Below are positions 52,201 to 57,600 of a DNA stretch of 64,000 bases, one piece after another; position 1 is the first letter of the stretch; each line of letters begins with the position of its first letter. This DNA comes from Apostichopus japonicus (Eukaryota; Echinodermata; Holothuroidea; Aspidochirotida; Stichopodidae): positions 14,733,001 to 14,797,000 of the forward strand of contig NC_092580.1 in assembly GCF_037975245.1 (NCBI RefSeq), given 5' to 3'. The position numbers and the translations under genes are program-made. Under the pieces are notes generated by a model. It saw nothing but the letters and a program-made list of their open reading frames with translations. It was not told the origin of the DNA and did not search any database.

Positions 52201-54571
52201 AGTCCATATCAAAAAAATGGGTTTTAAGAATATATATCACATGAAGGCAAAAAAAAATAAATTAACACATGTTAAAAGAATGCGTTACATTCCTGCATGG
52301 TGAAGGGCAAACCGCATCACAATGGCTCATTTACAGAACATCGCCGAGTATGGGTTTTTAAACTTAAATGTTGATTGAAACACTCAGGTACAATACTAAA
52401 AAGGTCAGTACAAGCTGAGAAAGCAAAATGATGTGTAAGTATATGTCCATCCCAATTGTTATCATCATGATGTTGTTTCATCTAACCATGCAGCTAAATA
52501 ATAATATGACTGAACATTAGCATATTCCCTTCTGAAATCATGCAAATGCATGAGTTAAACCCTAAAGCGTATTTGTTTGTTTTTGTTTTTGTTTTTTTTA
52601 TATATTTTTTTTTATACTGGCTTTGTGTTGGAATAAGGCATCAGATTCACTTATTGCAACTTCACAATTTCCAACTGTACTTGATGACAGAATTTCAAAA
52701 CAGGAACATTTACCAACATGAGAACTGATTTTCCTAAAGTGTTTTCCTTCTTTTAAATTTGAAGTGCTATCTCTTATGAAAGGTCACATTATGTTGAACT
52801 AACAAAATCCTGCCATGACTAATGTTTCTATCATTATTAGCCTGATGCTTATTAACAAGAGAAAATCTATCCTGATTCAGCCACCAACTAGATCTATATA
52901 TTGAGAATTTTAACATCACTGGGAATCGATGCTGATCATGAATATTCAACAAGGCAGATCAACAGAACAGGTCTTCTCTCTTTTCCCTTTTTTTTTTCTT
53001 TCCTGGATTTTGAGCTTTGTCAATCTGTATGACCTTTGATACTGTCAGCCACTTGGCACTTTAAACCTGCAAAACAGAAATCAGGGGATGTGACAAAGTC
53101 ACTGTAGGTATAGTTTAAATGATCTGCAAAGGAATTCTGGAGAAAAAAAACATAATAAGCAGGAGCATTCTAGCACATCTATACTAGGAAGGACCAATAT
53201 TGATGGTGGATGACAATTTTGAATGAAAAGAACACATATATCCAAATATCACAATTTTCATCAAAAAAACTGAAAAGAGATATGCAGACAAAACTGAATA
53301 GTACCTAATAGACACAACATACAAACACAACTTAAAAAACATATCCTTTAAGTAAATAACTACAAATCGTTCCTTCTATTTTTCTTTTCTTTTTTTTTGT
53401 TTCGCAGTGAGTGATGGCAAAAATTAACAGTACAAAAACTTGACCATCCAACGAGATTCACAGCAAACCACTTGATAAACTTGTCGGACAGTGTGCTTGA
53501 GGGGGAAAGAAACAATCTCATTCTTTCCATTGAACTTGTTGAATGCAAAAAAAAAAGGAACTCAAGAAAAAAAGGTAAATATTGCGAGTGAAACACATCC
53601 AGCAAAACTAGAGAACACCTATGTCTCAGTCATGAATCTTGCCAACTCACATGTCACTTTGTGCTTCCTTGCCAACTCCATGAGTAAATCTACATTAAAA
53701 GCTTTTGAAAGTTTTCACACAAGGAAAAAGAGAAAGATATTTTGATTGCTAACCCTATACTGTACTGATCATGTAAATAGAACATTGTTACCATTTACCC
53801 ACATGATTTTGTTTCTTCCATCATTCAAGAAAGAGTCACTAATTAACATAAAAGTAGAAATAATTACCATCACAACACACAATGTGCGCGATGTAGCGTA
53901 AGACATCCTTGCATTTGGATATAATGTATACAGGCTTTGCATTTAATAATGCATGATTTTTTTTGGGGGGGGGGGCTCTCCTTTTCTAGCTTCAAAATGG
54001 CTTTGCATGATCATTAATGTTAAACATGAAACACTTCTAGACAGATATATAAATGATGGTAGCTGCTTTCATTTTTTTTTAAATTTCTTAGAAAAGAAAG
54101 TGATATGTTGTTCTAACAGCAGCTGTATCACATGAAACATGACTAACATGGACAGACATGGACACTAACATGAGACCATATAAATCTGACAAAACAGGAA
54201 ATTTTGATACTTTAATCAAAAGGAACGTTACCAAACAGAGCATTTATGTTGTTGCGAAAGAGTTTTTTGTTTTTATTGTGCATTGCGGCTAAATATATAT
54301 ATGAAGTGATAAAATGTTTATTGAACATTAAACATTTTATCGCATGGTACTTTTGCTTTATATTTCACGCACGTAACATGAAACATTTTGTGACAAGAAT
54401 TGTAACAGCAGCTGTTTAACGTAGTACTAGGACTACTATTAGCATTGATCATTAATTTCCTGACGTAAAGCATGTTAACTGAACGGTGGTTGGAACATTA
54501 AACTTACATGCATGTGACAACAACACACACGACAACAAGAGTAACACTCCTGTCGACAGTTCGGTCTTCAT
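1095..54571 (-). CDS. L1CAM/neuroglian-family cell adhesion molecule, 17 coding exons, 3' end outside window
   Basis: This is a type I membrane adhesion protein of the L1 family (L1CAM, CHL1, NrCAM, neurofascin, fly neuroglian). Family members mediate homophilic and heterophilic contacts in axon growth and at cell junctions, and bind ankyrin through the tail. Exons (minus strand, in order): 54508-54571, 52153-52182, 47663-47795, 46858-47030, 45583-45873, 44290-44392, 42893-43083, 42180-42317, 40431-40571, 39603-39733, 38611-38797, 32513-32797, 31363-31754, 30599-30824, 22690-22805, 5038-5221, 1095-1214. All junctions are GT-AG and codon phase is kept throughout, giving 968 codons plus one base. 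Six Ig domains precede FN3 repeats, the defining L1 layout. Ig1 has YQCFATN and Ig2 has RIYW and LHFANV, both family hallmarks. FN3-4 is cut by the window edge, so the transmembrane segment and ankyrin-binding motif are not seen. Family assignment is firm; which vertebrate member it matches is open, and invertebrates often have one pro-ortholog. Confidence 0.95.
2992..3063 (+). repeat. Perfect 36-bp tandem duplication
   Basis: Two adjacent identical 36-bp units start at 2992 and 3028 (TTCTATCCTTAAAATGGG...). Because 36 is a multiple of three, the duplication keeps the plus-strand frame 2798-3220 open and repeats the residues SILKMGSSYISN. Perfect identity suggests a recent event. I see no sign that the surrounding 140-codon frame is a real gene. 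Confidence 0.9.
3403..3461 (+). repeat. tRNA-like fragment with B box
   Basis: Contains GGTTCGACTCC, a perfect match to the RNA polymerase III B-box consensus, followed by TGGCCGGGTCATA. The same 13 bases follow the B box at 9963-9973. It sits directly before the 302-bp tandem array and may be the head of a composite SINE. No good A box is seen, so it is a truncated or diverged tRNA-derived segment, not a tRNA gene. Confidence 0.6.
3466..4226 (+). repeat. 302-303-bp tandem repeat, about 2.5 copies
   Basis: Units begin at 3466, 3768 and 4071 with TTTGTTGAAAATCACTCTAA, giving periods of 302 and 303 bp. Each unit has a CCGCCCACTCATTAATATTC stretch and a later CCCCGCCCCTCAT stretch. Units differ by scattered substitutions and small indels (for example ATATATAGGG against ATAAATAGGG), and the third unit stops half way at AAGCTT. 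A diverged half unit may precede at about 3345-3380, and another diverged piece is at 26243-26310. Confidence 0.9.
4227..4316 (+). repeat. CA-rich tract and hairpin tail closing the tandem array
   Basis: The array runs into GGCGTCACACACACACAGAC... CA-repeat and ends with a hairpin at 4285-4311. GATTCC (4285-4290) pairs with GGAATC (4306-4311), and an inner GGC pairs with GCC around a TAAC loop, followed by AAAA. A simple repeat plus terminal hairpin is a common 3' end for LINE-mobilised elements; applying that here is inference. Confidence 0.65.
4923..4958 (-). promoter_or_regulatory. G-run cluster (possible G-quadruplex) downstream of a splice donor
   Basis: The + strand reads as three or more runs of five to nine C separated by G or T, so the transcript carries G-runs starting about 80 nt past the 5' splice site at 5037. 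Intronic G-runs near donors are known splicing enhancers in animals. The role here is inferred from position only. Confidence 0.35.
5038..5221 (-). CDS. L1-family exon: second half of FN3-3
   Basis: About residues 868-929. IYYTMSNAQG continues the C strand of FN3-3, and LQAFTTYEIAVALENGFAEGP is the FN3 Y.I.V.A.N..G.GP strand. It ends VTTEEG, the usual link to FN3-4. Acceptor CTCGTAG, donor GTAAAA, exit phase 1. GC-rich relative to flanks. A strong G-run block in the transcript (C-runs at 4923-4958) begins about 80 nt past the donor. Confidence 0.93.
6505..6780 (+). other. CpG-rich open frame, unknown (91 codons)
   Basis: The frame starts at 6505 and stops at 6778-6780. Its second half (6660-6750) is unusually rich in CpG for this AT-rich intron and encodes an Arg-rich stretch (LRRRRLRMRAYRP). 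I recognise no domain, and flanking splice sites or a promoter are not evident. It could be a degraded transposon piece, a retroposed fragment or chance. It is kept because its base composition differs from its surroundings. Confidence 0.2.
7593..7630. mobile_element. Perfect 24-bp palindrome flanked by 7-bp direct repeats
   Basis: A perfect palindrome at 7600-7623 (half site CAGGGAGCTGCT) is bracketed by the direct repeat GTCAAAC at 7593-7599 and 7624-7630. The palindrome plus its edge bases reads as a perfect 28-bp inverted repeat. This looks like a DNA transposon reduced to its two joined terminal inverted repeats inside a target-site duplication. The family is unknown to me. Confidence 0.55.
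8274..8346. repeat. Cluster of TTACAG/TACAGTA motifs
   Basis: In about 73 bp the motif TACAG occurs six times (ATTACAGTA, TTACAGTATC, ATTACAGTAC, ATTACAGATT, ATACAGTATT, ATTACAGATC) without a fixed period. TACAGTA and its complement recur often through the window. No function is assigned. Confidence 0.4.
9904..9990 (+). repeat. tRNA-like SINE fragment with B box
   Basis: GGTTCGATCCC at 9963-9973 fits the pol III B box and is followed by TGGCCGGGTCATA, shared with 3403-3461. Upstream GTGGTGCTGCAGCCG may be the remains of the head. The element probably runs on to about 10050 or further, but I cannot define its 3' end. No functional tRNA fold is apparent. Confidence 0.5.
13545..13576. repeat. 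T11 followed by G-rich homopolymer
   Basis: A run of T is followed directly by a run of 13 G, a T and seven G. It is simple sequence, prone to slippage and sequencing error. Confidence 0.85.
22170..22320. repeat. Inverted repeat with GAAAA and TA simple repeats, retroposon-like 3' end
   Basis: AGTCTTCCA (22220-22228) is repeated inverted as TGGAAGACT (22252-22260) around an AAGCTT-rich loop. It is followed by (GAAAA)n and then (TA)n at about 22298-22314, with ATTTATTTATTTG before it. Hairpin plus A-rich simple repeat suggests the end of a retroposon; the family is not identified. Confidence 0.4.
22690..22805 (-). CDS. L1-family exon: first half of FN3-3
   Basis: About residues 829-867. Encodes PSAFPSNVQLVAISSNEI then NVTWDAVPEEDVNGAVKSYN, a typical FN3 start with core Trp and the NG..K.Y turn, and an NVT glycosylation site. 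It sits alone between introns of 7.8 and 17.5 kb. Acceptor AATATCAG, donor GTAAGT, phase 0. GC content is clearly higher than the surrounding intron. Confidence 0.93.
23877..23960 (+). repeat. GGA-rich polypurine tract
   Basis: Imperfect GGGAGGAAG and (GGA)n repeats ending in GGTGGTGGCATGGGAGAGGG. Simple sequence that keeps frames open on both strands by composition, which explains the spurious open frames here. Confidence 0.8.
24640..24780 (-). mobile_element. Penelope-like element fragment with hammerhead-like motif
   Basis: The + strand reads GCCTGACGTTTCGATCC then TAGCAGGATCTTCTTCAGAG. On the minus strand this is CTGAAGA, a 5-bp ATCCT/AGGAT hairpin, then CGAAACGTC. Sequences of this form are familiar from Penelope-like retroelements, whose terminal repeats carry minimal hammerhead ribozymes (CTGANGA, stem II, GAAA). 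Here stem III would be too short for a standard fold, so activity is doubtful. No reverse transcriptase or GIY-YIG frame is present; it is a fragment. Confidence 0.4.
26243..26310 (+). repeat. Diverged piece of the 302-bp repeat unit
   Basis: ATTGTTGAAAATC, then ACTCGCTCATTAATATTCG and ACAAAATGTAGG follow the order of the unit start at 3466 (TTTGTTGAAAATC, CACTCATTAATATTC, CACCAAAATATATAGG) with substitutions. It is an older single copy. Confidence 0.45.
26667..26888 (+). mobile_element. tRNA-derived SINE, damaged copy
   Basis: Same family as 43887-44127. The A box is intact (TAGCTCAGTGG), but the segment from the anticodon arm through the B box is shortened by about 17 bases (GTTGCCAAGTTTTCAGTCACTCC), so the internal promoter is broken. 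The body (ATTAATGTATGTCGTCCAGT, TGACAATT, CGGCTTTGATA, GAGTTCCTGC) and the (CATA) tail match closely. No clear target-site duplication. Confidence 0.85.
26900..27060 (+). repeat. Unknown repeat, copy A
   Basis: AAAGATCTCTGTCC followed by ATAAGCTAAAGATGATGG and GGGTTTTTGTGTCCCC. It matches copy C (30180-30285) and, less well, copy B (29700-29885, opposite strand). It starts just after the damaged SINE. No known family recognised. Confidence 0.5.
29700..29885 (-). repeat. Unknown repeat, copy B (CpG-rich)
   Basis: On the minus strand it has AGATCTACTGTTCG, ATAGACTGATAATGATGG and CGGGTTTCTGTCGCC, aligning with copies A and C, then continues CpG-rich with GCGATATCGGTATCGG. It holds a 60-codon open frame. 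High CpG suggests this is the least decayed copy. Whether the frame is ancestral coding sequence is unclear. Confidence 0.5.
30180..30285 (+). repeat. Unknown repeat, copy C
   Basis: AAAGATCTCTATC, ATAAAGCTAAAGATAATGG and GTGTGTCTCC align with copy A over about 90 bases. Upstream TTTTTCTTTTCTGTTTGGAG also parallels copy A. Decayed and non-coding. Confidence 0.5.
30599..30824 (-). CDS. L1-family exon: rest of FN3-2
   Basis: About residues 754-829. Carries NGPDFEYVVRYR, the tryptophan-bearing TEWKEAV strand and YENIEYSVSVRNQEDDGPAP, followed by GTTGEG, which matches the GYSGED link between FN3-2 and FN3-3 in vertebrate L1 proteins. A different frame over the same bases (30569-30841) is a shadow. 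Acceptor TATGATCAG, donor GTAAGT, exit phase 1. Confidence 0.94.
30825..31362. other. Intron inside FN3-2
   Basis: 538 bp, phase 0. Holds a C-rich tract at 31147-31170 (G-runs in the transcript, about 190-215 nt past the donor at 31362). Nothing else seen. Confidence 0.85.
31363..31754 (-). CDS. L1-family exon: FN3-1 plus start of FN3-2
   Basis: About residues 623-753, the longest exon seen. It opens with the Pro-rich FN3 start (AEPDAPDNLVL), then TLSWDEP with the core Trp, YEIHHRT, LTYSFRVTATNSIGTS (the FN3 Y.FRV.A.N..G strand). It continues across the domain boundary (TPPAPPDEDSTP) into FN3-2 up to LTVSWD. Fusing a whole FN3 with the first strands of the next one in a single exon is unusual. 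Donor GTAAGT, phase 0. Confidence 0.95.
31755..32512. other. Intron between Ig6 and FN3-1
   Basis: 758 bp, phase 1, at the border of the Ig and FN3 regions. Holds a short C-rich run at 32322-32341. No cassette exon recognised. Confidence 0.85.
32513..32797 (-). CDS. L1-family exon: whole Ig6 in one exon
   Basis: About residues 528-623. Encodes all of Ig6: KGSAADFTC with the first Cys, TIDWFFDD with the core Trp, HSGTFKCTAKTWYDED with the second Cys, ending LIVQ. The KGS...F.C and C.A.T..D pattern fits L1-family Ig6. Both ends are phase 1, another symmetric single-exon domain. Acceptor CTTCTCCAG, donor GTAGGT. Confidence 0.95.
32798..38610. other. 5.8 kb intron between Ig5 and Ig6 exons
   Basis: Contains a hAT-type terminal fragment (33440-33534), G10 near 34186, AAATA repeats (34198-34240), a C-rich tract (34340-34360), another at 34923-34985, and a (CA)n tract at about 37884-37900. 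Several open frames of 60-110 codons occur but none shows a domain or codon pattern I can support. Confidence 0.75.
33440..33534 (-). mobile_element. hAT-type transposon terminal fragment
   Basis: Read on the minus strand, the end is CTGGGGTGGGCAACCTGCAG, then GCCACATGCGGCCCACCAG, T-run and CCGGCC. This closely follows a widespread hAT terminus that begins CAGGGGTGGGCAACCTG and continues with GCGGCCCGCGGG-like sequence; one terminal base is changed (A to T). The other end is not identified, so this is a truncated non-autonomous piece. Confidence 0.6.
38611..38797 (-). CDS. L1-family exon: second half of Ig5
   Basis: About residues 466-528. Begins LVDDGSRI, then two possible N-glycosylation sites (NLT and NLS), then YEDGGTFECHAMNNMG with the second Cys (Phe replaces Tyr in DxGxYxC) and an NDS site. 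Acceptor CTCATTAG, donor GTAAGT, exit phase 1. Confidence 0.92.
38798..39602. other. Intron inside Ig5
   Basis: 805 bp, phase 0. AT-rich with a C-rich stretch around 39108-39125. Nothing else seen. Confidence 0.85.
39603..39733 (-). CDS. L1-family exon: first half of Ig5
   Basis: About residues 422-465. Carries SEEDDLNLQCEAFGSPTPIIEWRKMG, that is the first Cys and core Trp of Ig5 (split here for reading: LNLQCEAFG, then PTPIIEW). Acceptor ATTTACAG; donor GTATAG is weaker than the other donors. Ends in phase 0. Confidence 0.91.
39734..40430. other. Intron between Ig4 and Ig5
   Basis: 697 bp, phase 1. Holds a near-repeat around 39771-39792 and 39894-39915 (TGTAGAGATACAGT.ACCATTT) and a C-run at 40234-40247 (G-run in the transcript, about 185 nt past the donor). 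Nothing else seen. Confidence 0.85.
40431..40571 (-). CDS. L1-family exon: second half of Ig4
   Basis: About residues 375-422. Completes Ig4: EGDSTVFQCVLENEHG holds the second Cys, where the usual DxGxYxC is changed to EGDSTVFQC (Phe for Tyr), followed by SYTITIL. Acceptor CTTTTATAG, donor GTGAGA, exit phase 1. Confidence 0.92.
   Translation of the reverse strand, partial: RIQSMRSVQMATLSVSLTQGKETVLCFNVFWKMSMARESGATQLQS
40905..40985 (+). repeat. Imperfect CCACACCCC minisatellite
   Basis: Repeats of CTCCACACCCC and CCACTCCACA with length variation. It makes a Pro/His-rich open frame on the + strand that I treat as an artefact of composition. Confidence 0.7.
41417..41902. mobile_element. Non-autonomous hAT-like DNA element (486 bp)
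   Basis: The left end CAGGGATGAGACT and the right end, read in reverse complement, CAGGCATGAGACT match at 12 of 13 bases. The CAGG start is typical of hAT termini, and the right end has the subterminal TTCCGCGG / CGCGG palindromic sequence. Inside are a long A-tract (41740-41758), a 16-bp tandem A-rich repeat (41757-41805) and a short remnant frame. The flanks (CTTAATCT and CAATCTGC) do not form a clean 8-bp duplication, so boundaries may be off by a few bases. Confidence 0.55.
42180..42317 (-). CDS. L1-family exon: first half of Ig4
   Basis: About residues 329-375. Starts SAPYFAAKPKDV, resembling the AP.W...P.. start of L1 Ig4, then IQCSEGGVPTPTKKWLQNGQEI with the first Cys and core Trp. 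Phase 1 at both ends. Acceptor CTCGAACAG, donor GTAAGT. Confidence 0.93.
42318..42892. other. Intron between Ig3 and Ig4
   Basis: 575 bp, phase 1. A C12 run at 42692-42703 is the only feature noted. Confidence 0.85.
42893..43083 (-). CDS. L1-family exon: second half of Ig3
   Basis: About residues 265-329. Begins FPTPIISWYRDG with the core Trp, then LSFGDAGEYVCSADN with the second Cys, ending TVHLTVD. Acceptor TTTCCAG, donor GTAAGT, exit phase 1. A C12 run at 42692-42703 (G-run in the transcript) lies about 190 nt into the following intron. Confidence 0.94.
43084..44289. other. Intron inside Ig3, carries an intact SINE
   Basis: 1.2 kb, phase 2. The SINE and its target duplications (43877-44137) lie mid-intron on the strand opposite to the gene. 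A G-rich tract is at 43390-43430. Confidence 0.85.
43877..44137 (+). mobile_element. Intact tRNA-derived SINE with 10-bp target-site duplication
   Basis: The element (43887-44127) is flanked by the perfect direct repeat ACATTATACA (43877-43886 and 44128-44137). Its head, 43889-43956, is tRNA-like: GGAGTG pairs with CACTCC as acceptor stem, the A box is TAGCTCAGTGG, the anticodon arm is CCTT...AAGG, and the B box is GGTTCGAGTCA (one mismatch). A tRNA-unrelated body of about 150 bp follows, ending in a (CATA)n tail. A damaged copy is at 26667-26888. It is oriented against the host gene. Confidence 0.9.
44290..44392 (-). CDS. L1-family exon: first half of Ig3
   Basis: About residues 231-265. 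Encodes a linker and strands A-B of Ig3, with the first Cys in FKIKCVAAG. Acceptor TTTTTCAG, donor GTAAGT, exit phase 2. It is too short to stand out as an open frame and was found by splice-phase continuity between its neighbours. Confidence 0.9.
44393..45582. other. Intron between Ig2 and Ig3
   Basis: 1.2 kb, phase 1. The C-rich block 45522-45550 gives strong G-runs in the transcript only about 35-60 nt past the donor at 45582. Nothing else seen. Confidence 0.85.
45522..45550 (-). promoter_or_regulatory. G-run cluster just downstream of the Ig2 splice donor
   Basis: On the transcript strand this is a series of G-runs (GGG, G8, G5, G5, GGG) starting about 32 nt after the 5' splice site. The position fits intronic G-run splicing enhancers and could fold as a G-quadruplex. 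Function is inferred. Confidence 0.35.
45583..45873 (-). CDS. L1-family exon: whole Ig2 in one exon
   Basis: About residues 134-231. The exon spans a whole Ig2: first Cys in AIECGAPDGAP, RIYW with the core Trp, GDLHFANV, then DETGYYC with the second Cys. RIYW plus LHFANV is characteristic of L1-family Ig2. Both ends are phase 1, so the exon is a symmetric module. In vertebrate L1 genes Ig domains are normally split over two exons, so an intron appears absent here. Confidence 0.95.
45874..46857. other. Intron between Ig1 and Ig2
   Basis: 984 bp, phase 1. AT-rich; no repeat or cassette exon recognised. Confidence 0.85.
46858..47030 (-). CDS. L1-family exon: second half of Ig1
   Basis: About residues 76-134. 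Carries the invariant Trp in YRWEFDG and the DEGDYQC motif with the second disulphide Cys, followed by FATNKHGTALS, which is close to the L1-family Ig1 hallmark. Reading continues past the donor (GTAAGT) into intron, so the apparent open frame down to 46679 is not coding. Ends in phase 1. Confidence 0.94.
47031..47662. other. Intron inside Ig1
   Basis: 632 bp, phase 2. AT-rich; nothing recognised. Confidence 0.85.
47663..47795 (-). CDS. L1-family exon: N-terminal linker and first half of Ig1
   Basis: About residues 32-76. An acidic linker (DESPPSKIDVE...) leads into strand B of Ig1 with the first disulphide Cys in MELRCTAVGNPAPT. The GNP.PT motif before the tryptophan strand is typical of L1 Ig1. 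It has a TTTTACAG acceptor and a GTAAAT donor, and ends in phase 2. Confidence 0.93.
47796..52152. other. 4.4 kb intron between micro-exon and Ig1
   Basis: AT-rich, with C-rich tracts at 48933-48953 and 49338-49392, a G-run at 50301-50310, and a short cluster of ATTCAATGGATA repeats at 51460-51506. No further exon recognised. Confidence 0.75.
52153..52182 (-). CDS. L1-family micro-exon (30 nt) just after the signal peptide
   Basis: A 30-base segment is bounded by CCATACAG acceptor and GTATAT donor sequences. It enters and leaves in phase 1, so it can be included or skipped without a frameshift. Included, it gives the mature N-terminus SGDDTPSQDK directly after the predicted cleavage site. 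Skipped, the flanking exons join through a Tyr codon. Vertebrate L1CAM, NrCAM and neurofascin have a short alternative exon at this same position, which supports the call. The pyrimidine tract of the acceptor is weak, consistent with regulated use. Transcript data would settle it. Confidence 0.72.
52183..54507. other. 2.3 kb intron between signal peptide exon and micro-exon
   Basis: AT-rich, with poly-T stretches (52575-52615, 52985-53000) and a T/G homopolymer junction at 53960-53975. No other exon recognised. The longest open frame (53491-53745, +) is Lys-rich and looks spurious. Confidence 0.75.
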
Positions 54572-54611
54572 ATTCAGCGATGAAACTGTTCTCTTCTCGA
54601 CCGAAAACAAC
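54508..54611 (-). CDS. L1-family exon: end of 5' UTR, start codon and signal peptide
   Basis: The start codon is at 54571-54569, in good context (A at -3). It is followed by a classic signal peptide: MKTEL, then a hydrophobic core rich in Leu and Val (about residues 8-18), then LSHA, which fits the -3/-1 rule for cleavage after Ala21. The exon ends one base into codon 22 at a consensus donor (GTAAG). On its 5' side the sequence TTTCAATAG follows a T-rich tract, so 54572-54611 looks like the last 40 bases of the 5' UTR behind a splice acceptor. The frame stays open upstream of the ATG, so a longer N-terminus is not strictly excluded, but the ATG at 54571 gives the textbook signal peptide. Confidence 0.85.
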
Positions 54612-57600
54612 CTATTGAAAGTAAACAAAAACAAATACAAAATGAATAATTGAGAGTGTGATCTTTTATAATTTAAAGGCAGTCTTCCTGACAGGTTTTT
54701 AATATCTGTCGAGAGTGGTTCATGATTTTTGTTTAAATCTTTAGATACTACCCAAAATACTTATGATCTGGGTTTACTGCATACATTTGTAATAAGCTGA
54801 TAATATATATTAATACATTTATTTTTTGAATAGCAATTTAATCATTTTGTACAGCATTTTGCTATGCTAAATAACAGATGAACAATACCCAGTGTGAGCC
54901 ATACTTCACTATTACTGTAAAAGTTAACTCTTTAAATATATAAGCACACTTAAATCATGCAAGAATTCCTGTTTCAACTTTTATCAGTTACAATGTGGTG
55001 CACCTTATTTGACCAGAATTCTTCCAGCATGAGGACTCTCCATGCCTACCTATGCTCAGCATGGAAGTTATTTACTACTTGTACCTTTGTGGTATGAGGT
55101 CACCACATACACCCAAAGCTTTCCCCCCCCCCCCCATTACTTTGTAATAACTACTTTTGTCCTCAGATATGATTGTTGCATTGCTGGAGGACTTTTCACA
55201 ACAGGAGTTCCCTTCAAAGCAGAGCAGAGTTTTTGCCCACATTCTACCCTACACATCATATACACAAGGTTGATGTAATAATCATCGCCATCCTCCCAGC
55301 TGGACTCGTTGAGATACCAACAAAAATATTAGAATAAGTTAGTCACTCCTTAGGGTAAACTTGACACCTAAAATATTTGGTAACGAATGCAAAGCACCGA
55401 CCATGTCTCCTTTTTTTATGATCCGTATTATAAAGCAGCCTTATACAACAGCAGCAGCAGCTTCTGATCGGGGTGCGGGATAAATATTCCACAGGGTCTT
55501 TGGGTTTCACAGGCCTGGAAGGGTTTAATATGACCAGATAAATGCATTTATAGACACATATGGGTATTAATGCTTCTATTGCAAGGAAGAGTGATGTGCT
55601 TGGCAAACACATTAAGTAATCATCAATTGGGAAACATTTTGTGCAGATTGTAGTGTTAGCTCTCTGACATTAATAACTATACTCCTGATATCATATATTA
55701 CATATCATATTACAGACTTGCTGGTAGTACTGTATGATCCACCACATTTGAATATATATGATAAACATCTCCTGTACTTTTTTAAAGGTTACAGTATATT
55801 TTGTTTTGTATTATGTTTGTTAATAATGTACCAGCGGTATACATCAAAGAATGTCTTGGAATCAAATTACACAGATCACCAGAATCCTTGATAAACCATT
55901 CCAATAATTATTTAGCCTCCCGCAGCTTATTGGCTCTACACTGCAATTGTAATTACATAAAACAAGCTATCACTTGCTCCCTAATATCAGCACAACTTTA
56001 CATAGATTTCTAATTCCTCTGAAAAATGGGGTCTCGGAACTTTTTTTCGATACCATGGCATACAATGCCCATTCTGGATCAAATACTGTGAAATTTATAG
56101 AGCCAAAATACTGCAGAGCTACCTTTACAGTTCTTGTAGGCATGCAGCAGACCACTTATCCTTGGTTGCATTATGTGTTCACCATGTCCAATCATGCAAA
56201 CAAGGTTATAAATATGCATCTAGAATTTGAAAATGTTGACTCATTGATCTGCAGAAACAGGGCAATGCTGTGCTGTTCATAAAACAGGCAACCATATAAG
56301 ATCAGAATATATTAATTATTTATATACTCAACACATTTCATTGCTACGTGACACTTTCACTGGATCTGTATGATCAAACAGAGGGGTATACATCTGACAA
56401 AAGTTGACAGATCACTCTGCTTAACATCATCAGATCACACTTTAAAGACACATCAAATTACCCAGAGTATCTCATTCTCAAATATTCAGATCTTGTTACA
56501 ATTCTTTCACTATAATTTTTGGGGGATTTACAGCTCTACAGCTCCATTATCAGATCCCTTGGATATGTTGACAGAGAATGATGGAACAAACAATGTAACT
56601 TAATCTCATCAAAAATGCGGTGCAATAAACCAACACTCAACATAAGGTAATGGCAAACAGTACTTGATTATTTCCAAGGCAGGCAGACTTGATCACAGAC
56701 AGTCAGACAGTCACAAACATACATATCACACCCCTGCCCCACACCTGCACAAACAAGCTTCAGATCAATAAACGGTAGTACCACTAGTAACATACTACAA
56801 TTTCAAGCCTACTTTTATCAAACATTGTACAGCTACTTAAATTTTGGTTCACCCAGCTTTGCCATGGCTACACCTGACACCTCTCCCACACTGGGATAAT
56901 TCTCTAGGCTACAATAAATCATCAAATCAAATTATTCACCTTATGACCTATTCCTGCTGTCAAAGAATTTCAGTACATACTGTAATAATTCACTTTAGTC
57001 ACTCTCATGCTATCACACTTCCTTCAATTTGCTGCTGTACCATTTCAACTATATATGCGAAAGTTGACAACACTGTGAGGTTTTATACATCCTACAGCAA
57101 ATTGGAATATTTATATATTTATTACAGGATAAATCTTTGATTCTCAGTTTCTGCATGCATTTTATGATCACGCTTCATAGAAGCACTGGAATGAATATTT
57201 GGGAATTCGATTTCGATCATAGAAAGATCAGAAGCAGTGACTAGAATATGGTGAGACAAAATGGCCACCAAAATAACAAAGTATAGGGAAGAAAATTATG
57301 AGACATTAAATCTGGACTAAGGGGAACCCAAAACAAACTGGTCAGGGAATTCATATGGAATGCACTTCACTGTTGCACCAACTTATTAATCATATCTCCA
57401 ATGACATCATGACTTGGTAACAATTTAGCAATGTGTCAAGACTGACCTCCTTCCCGGTCACTTCAGGATATTTAATGATGTCTGAAGCAAAGACATGCAT
57501 TCCAGAAATCAGGGGTTTCATCAAGGTAGCAATCTCTGTAATTGGTAAATCACTTAAGAGGAACACAGTGGACTAGGTTTAGGTTGGTTGATATGAGGAT

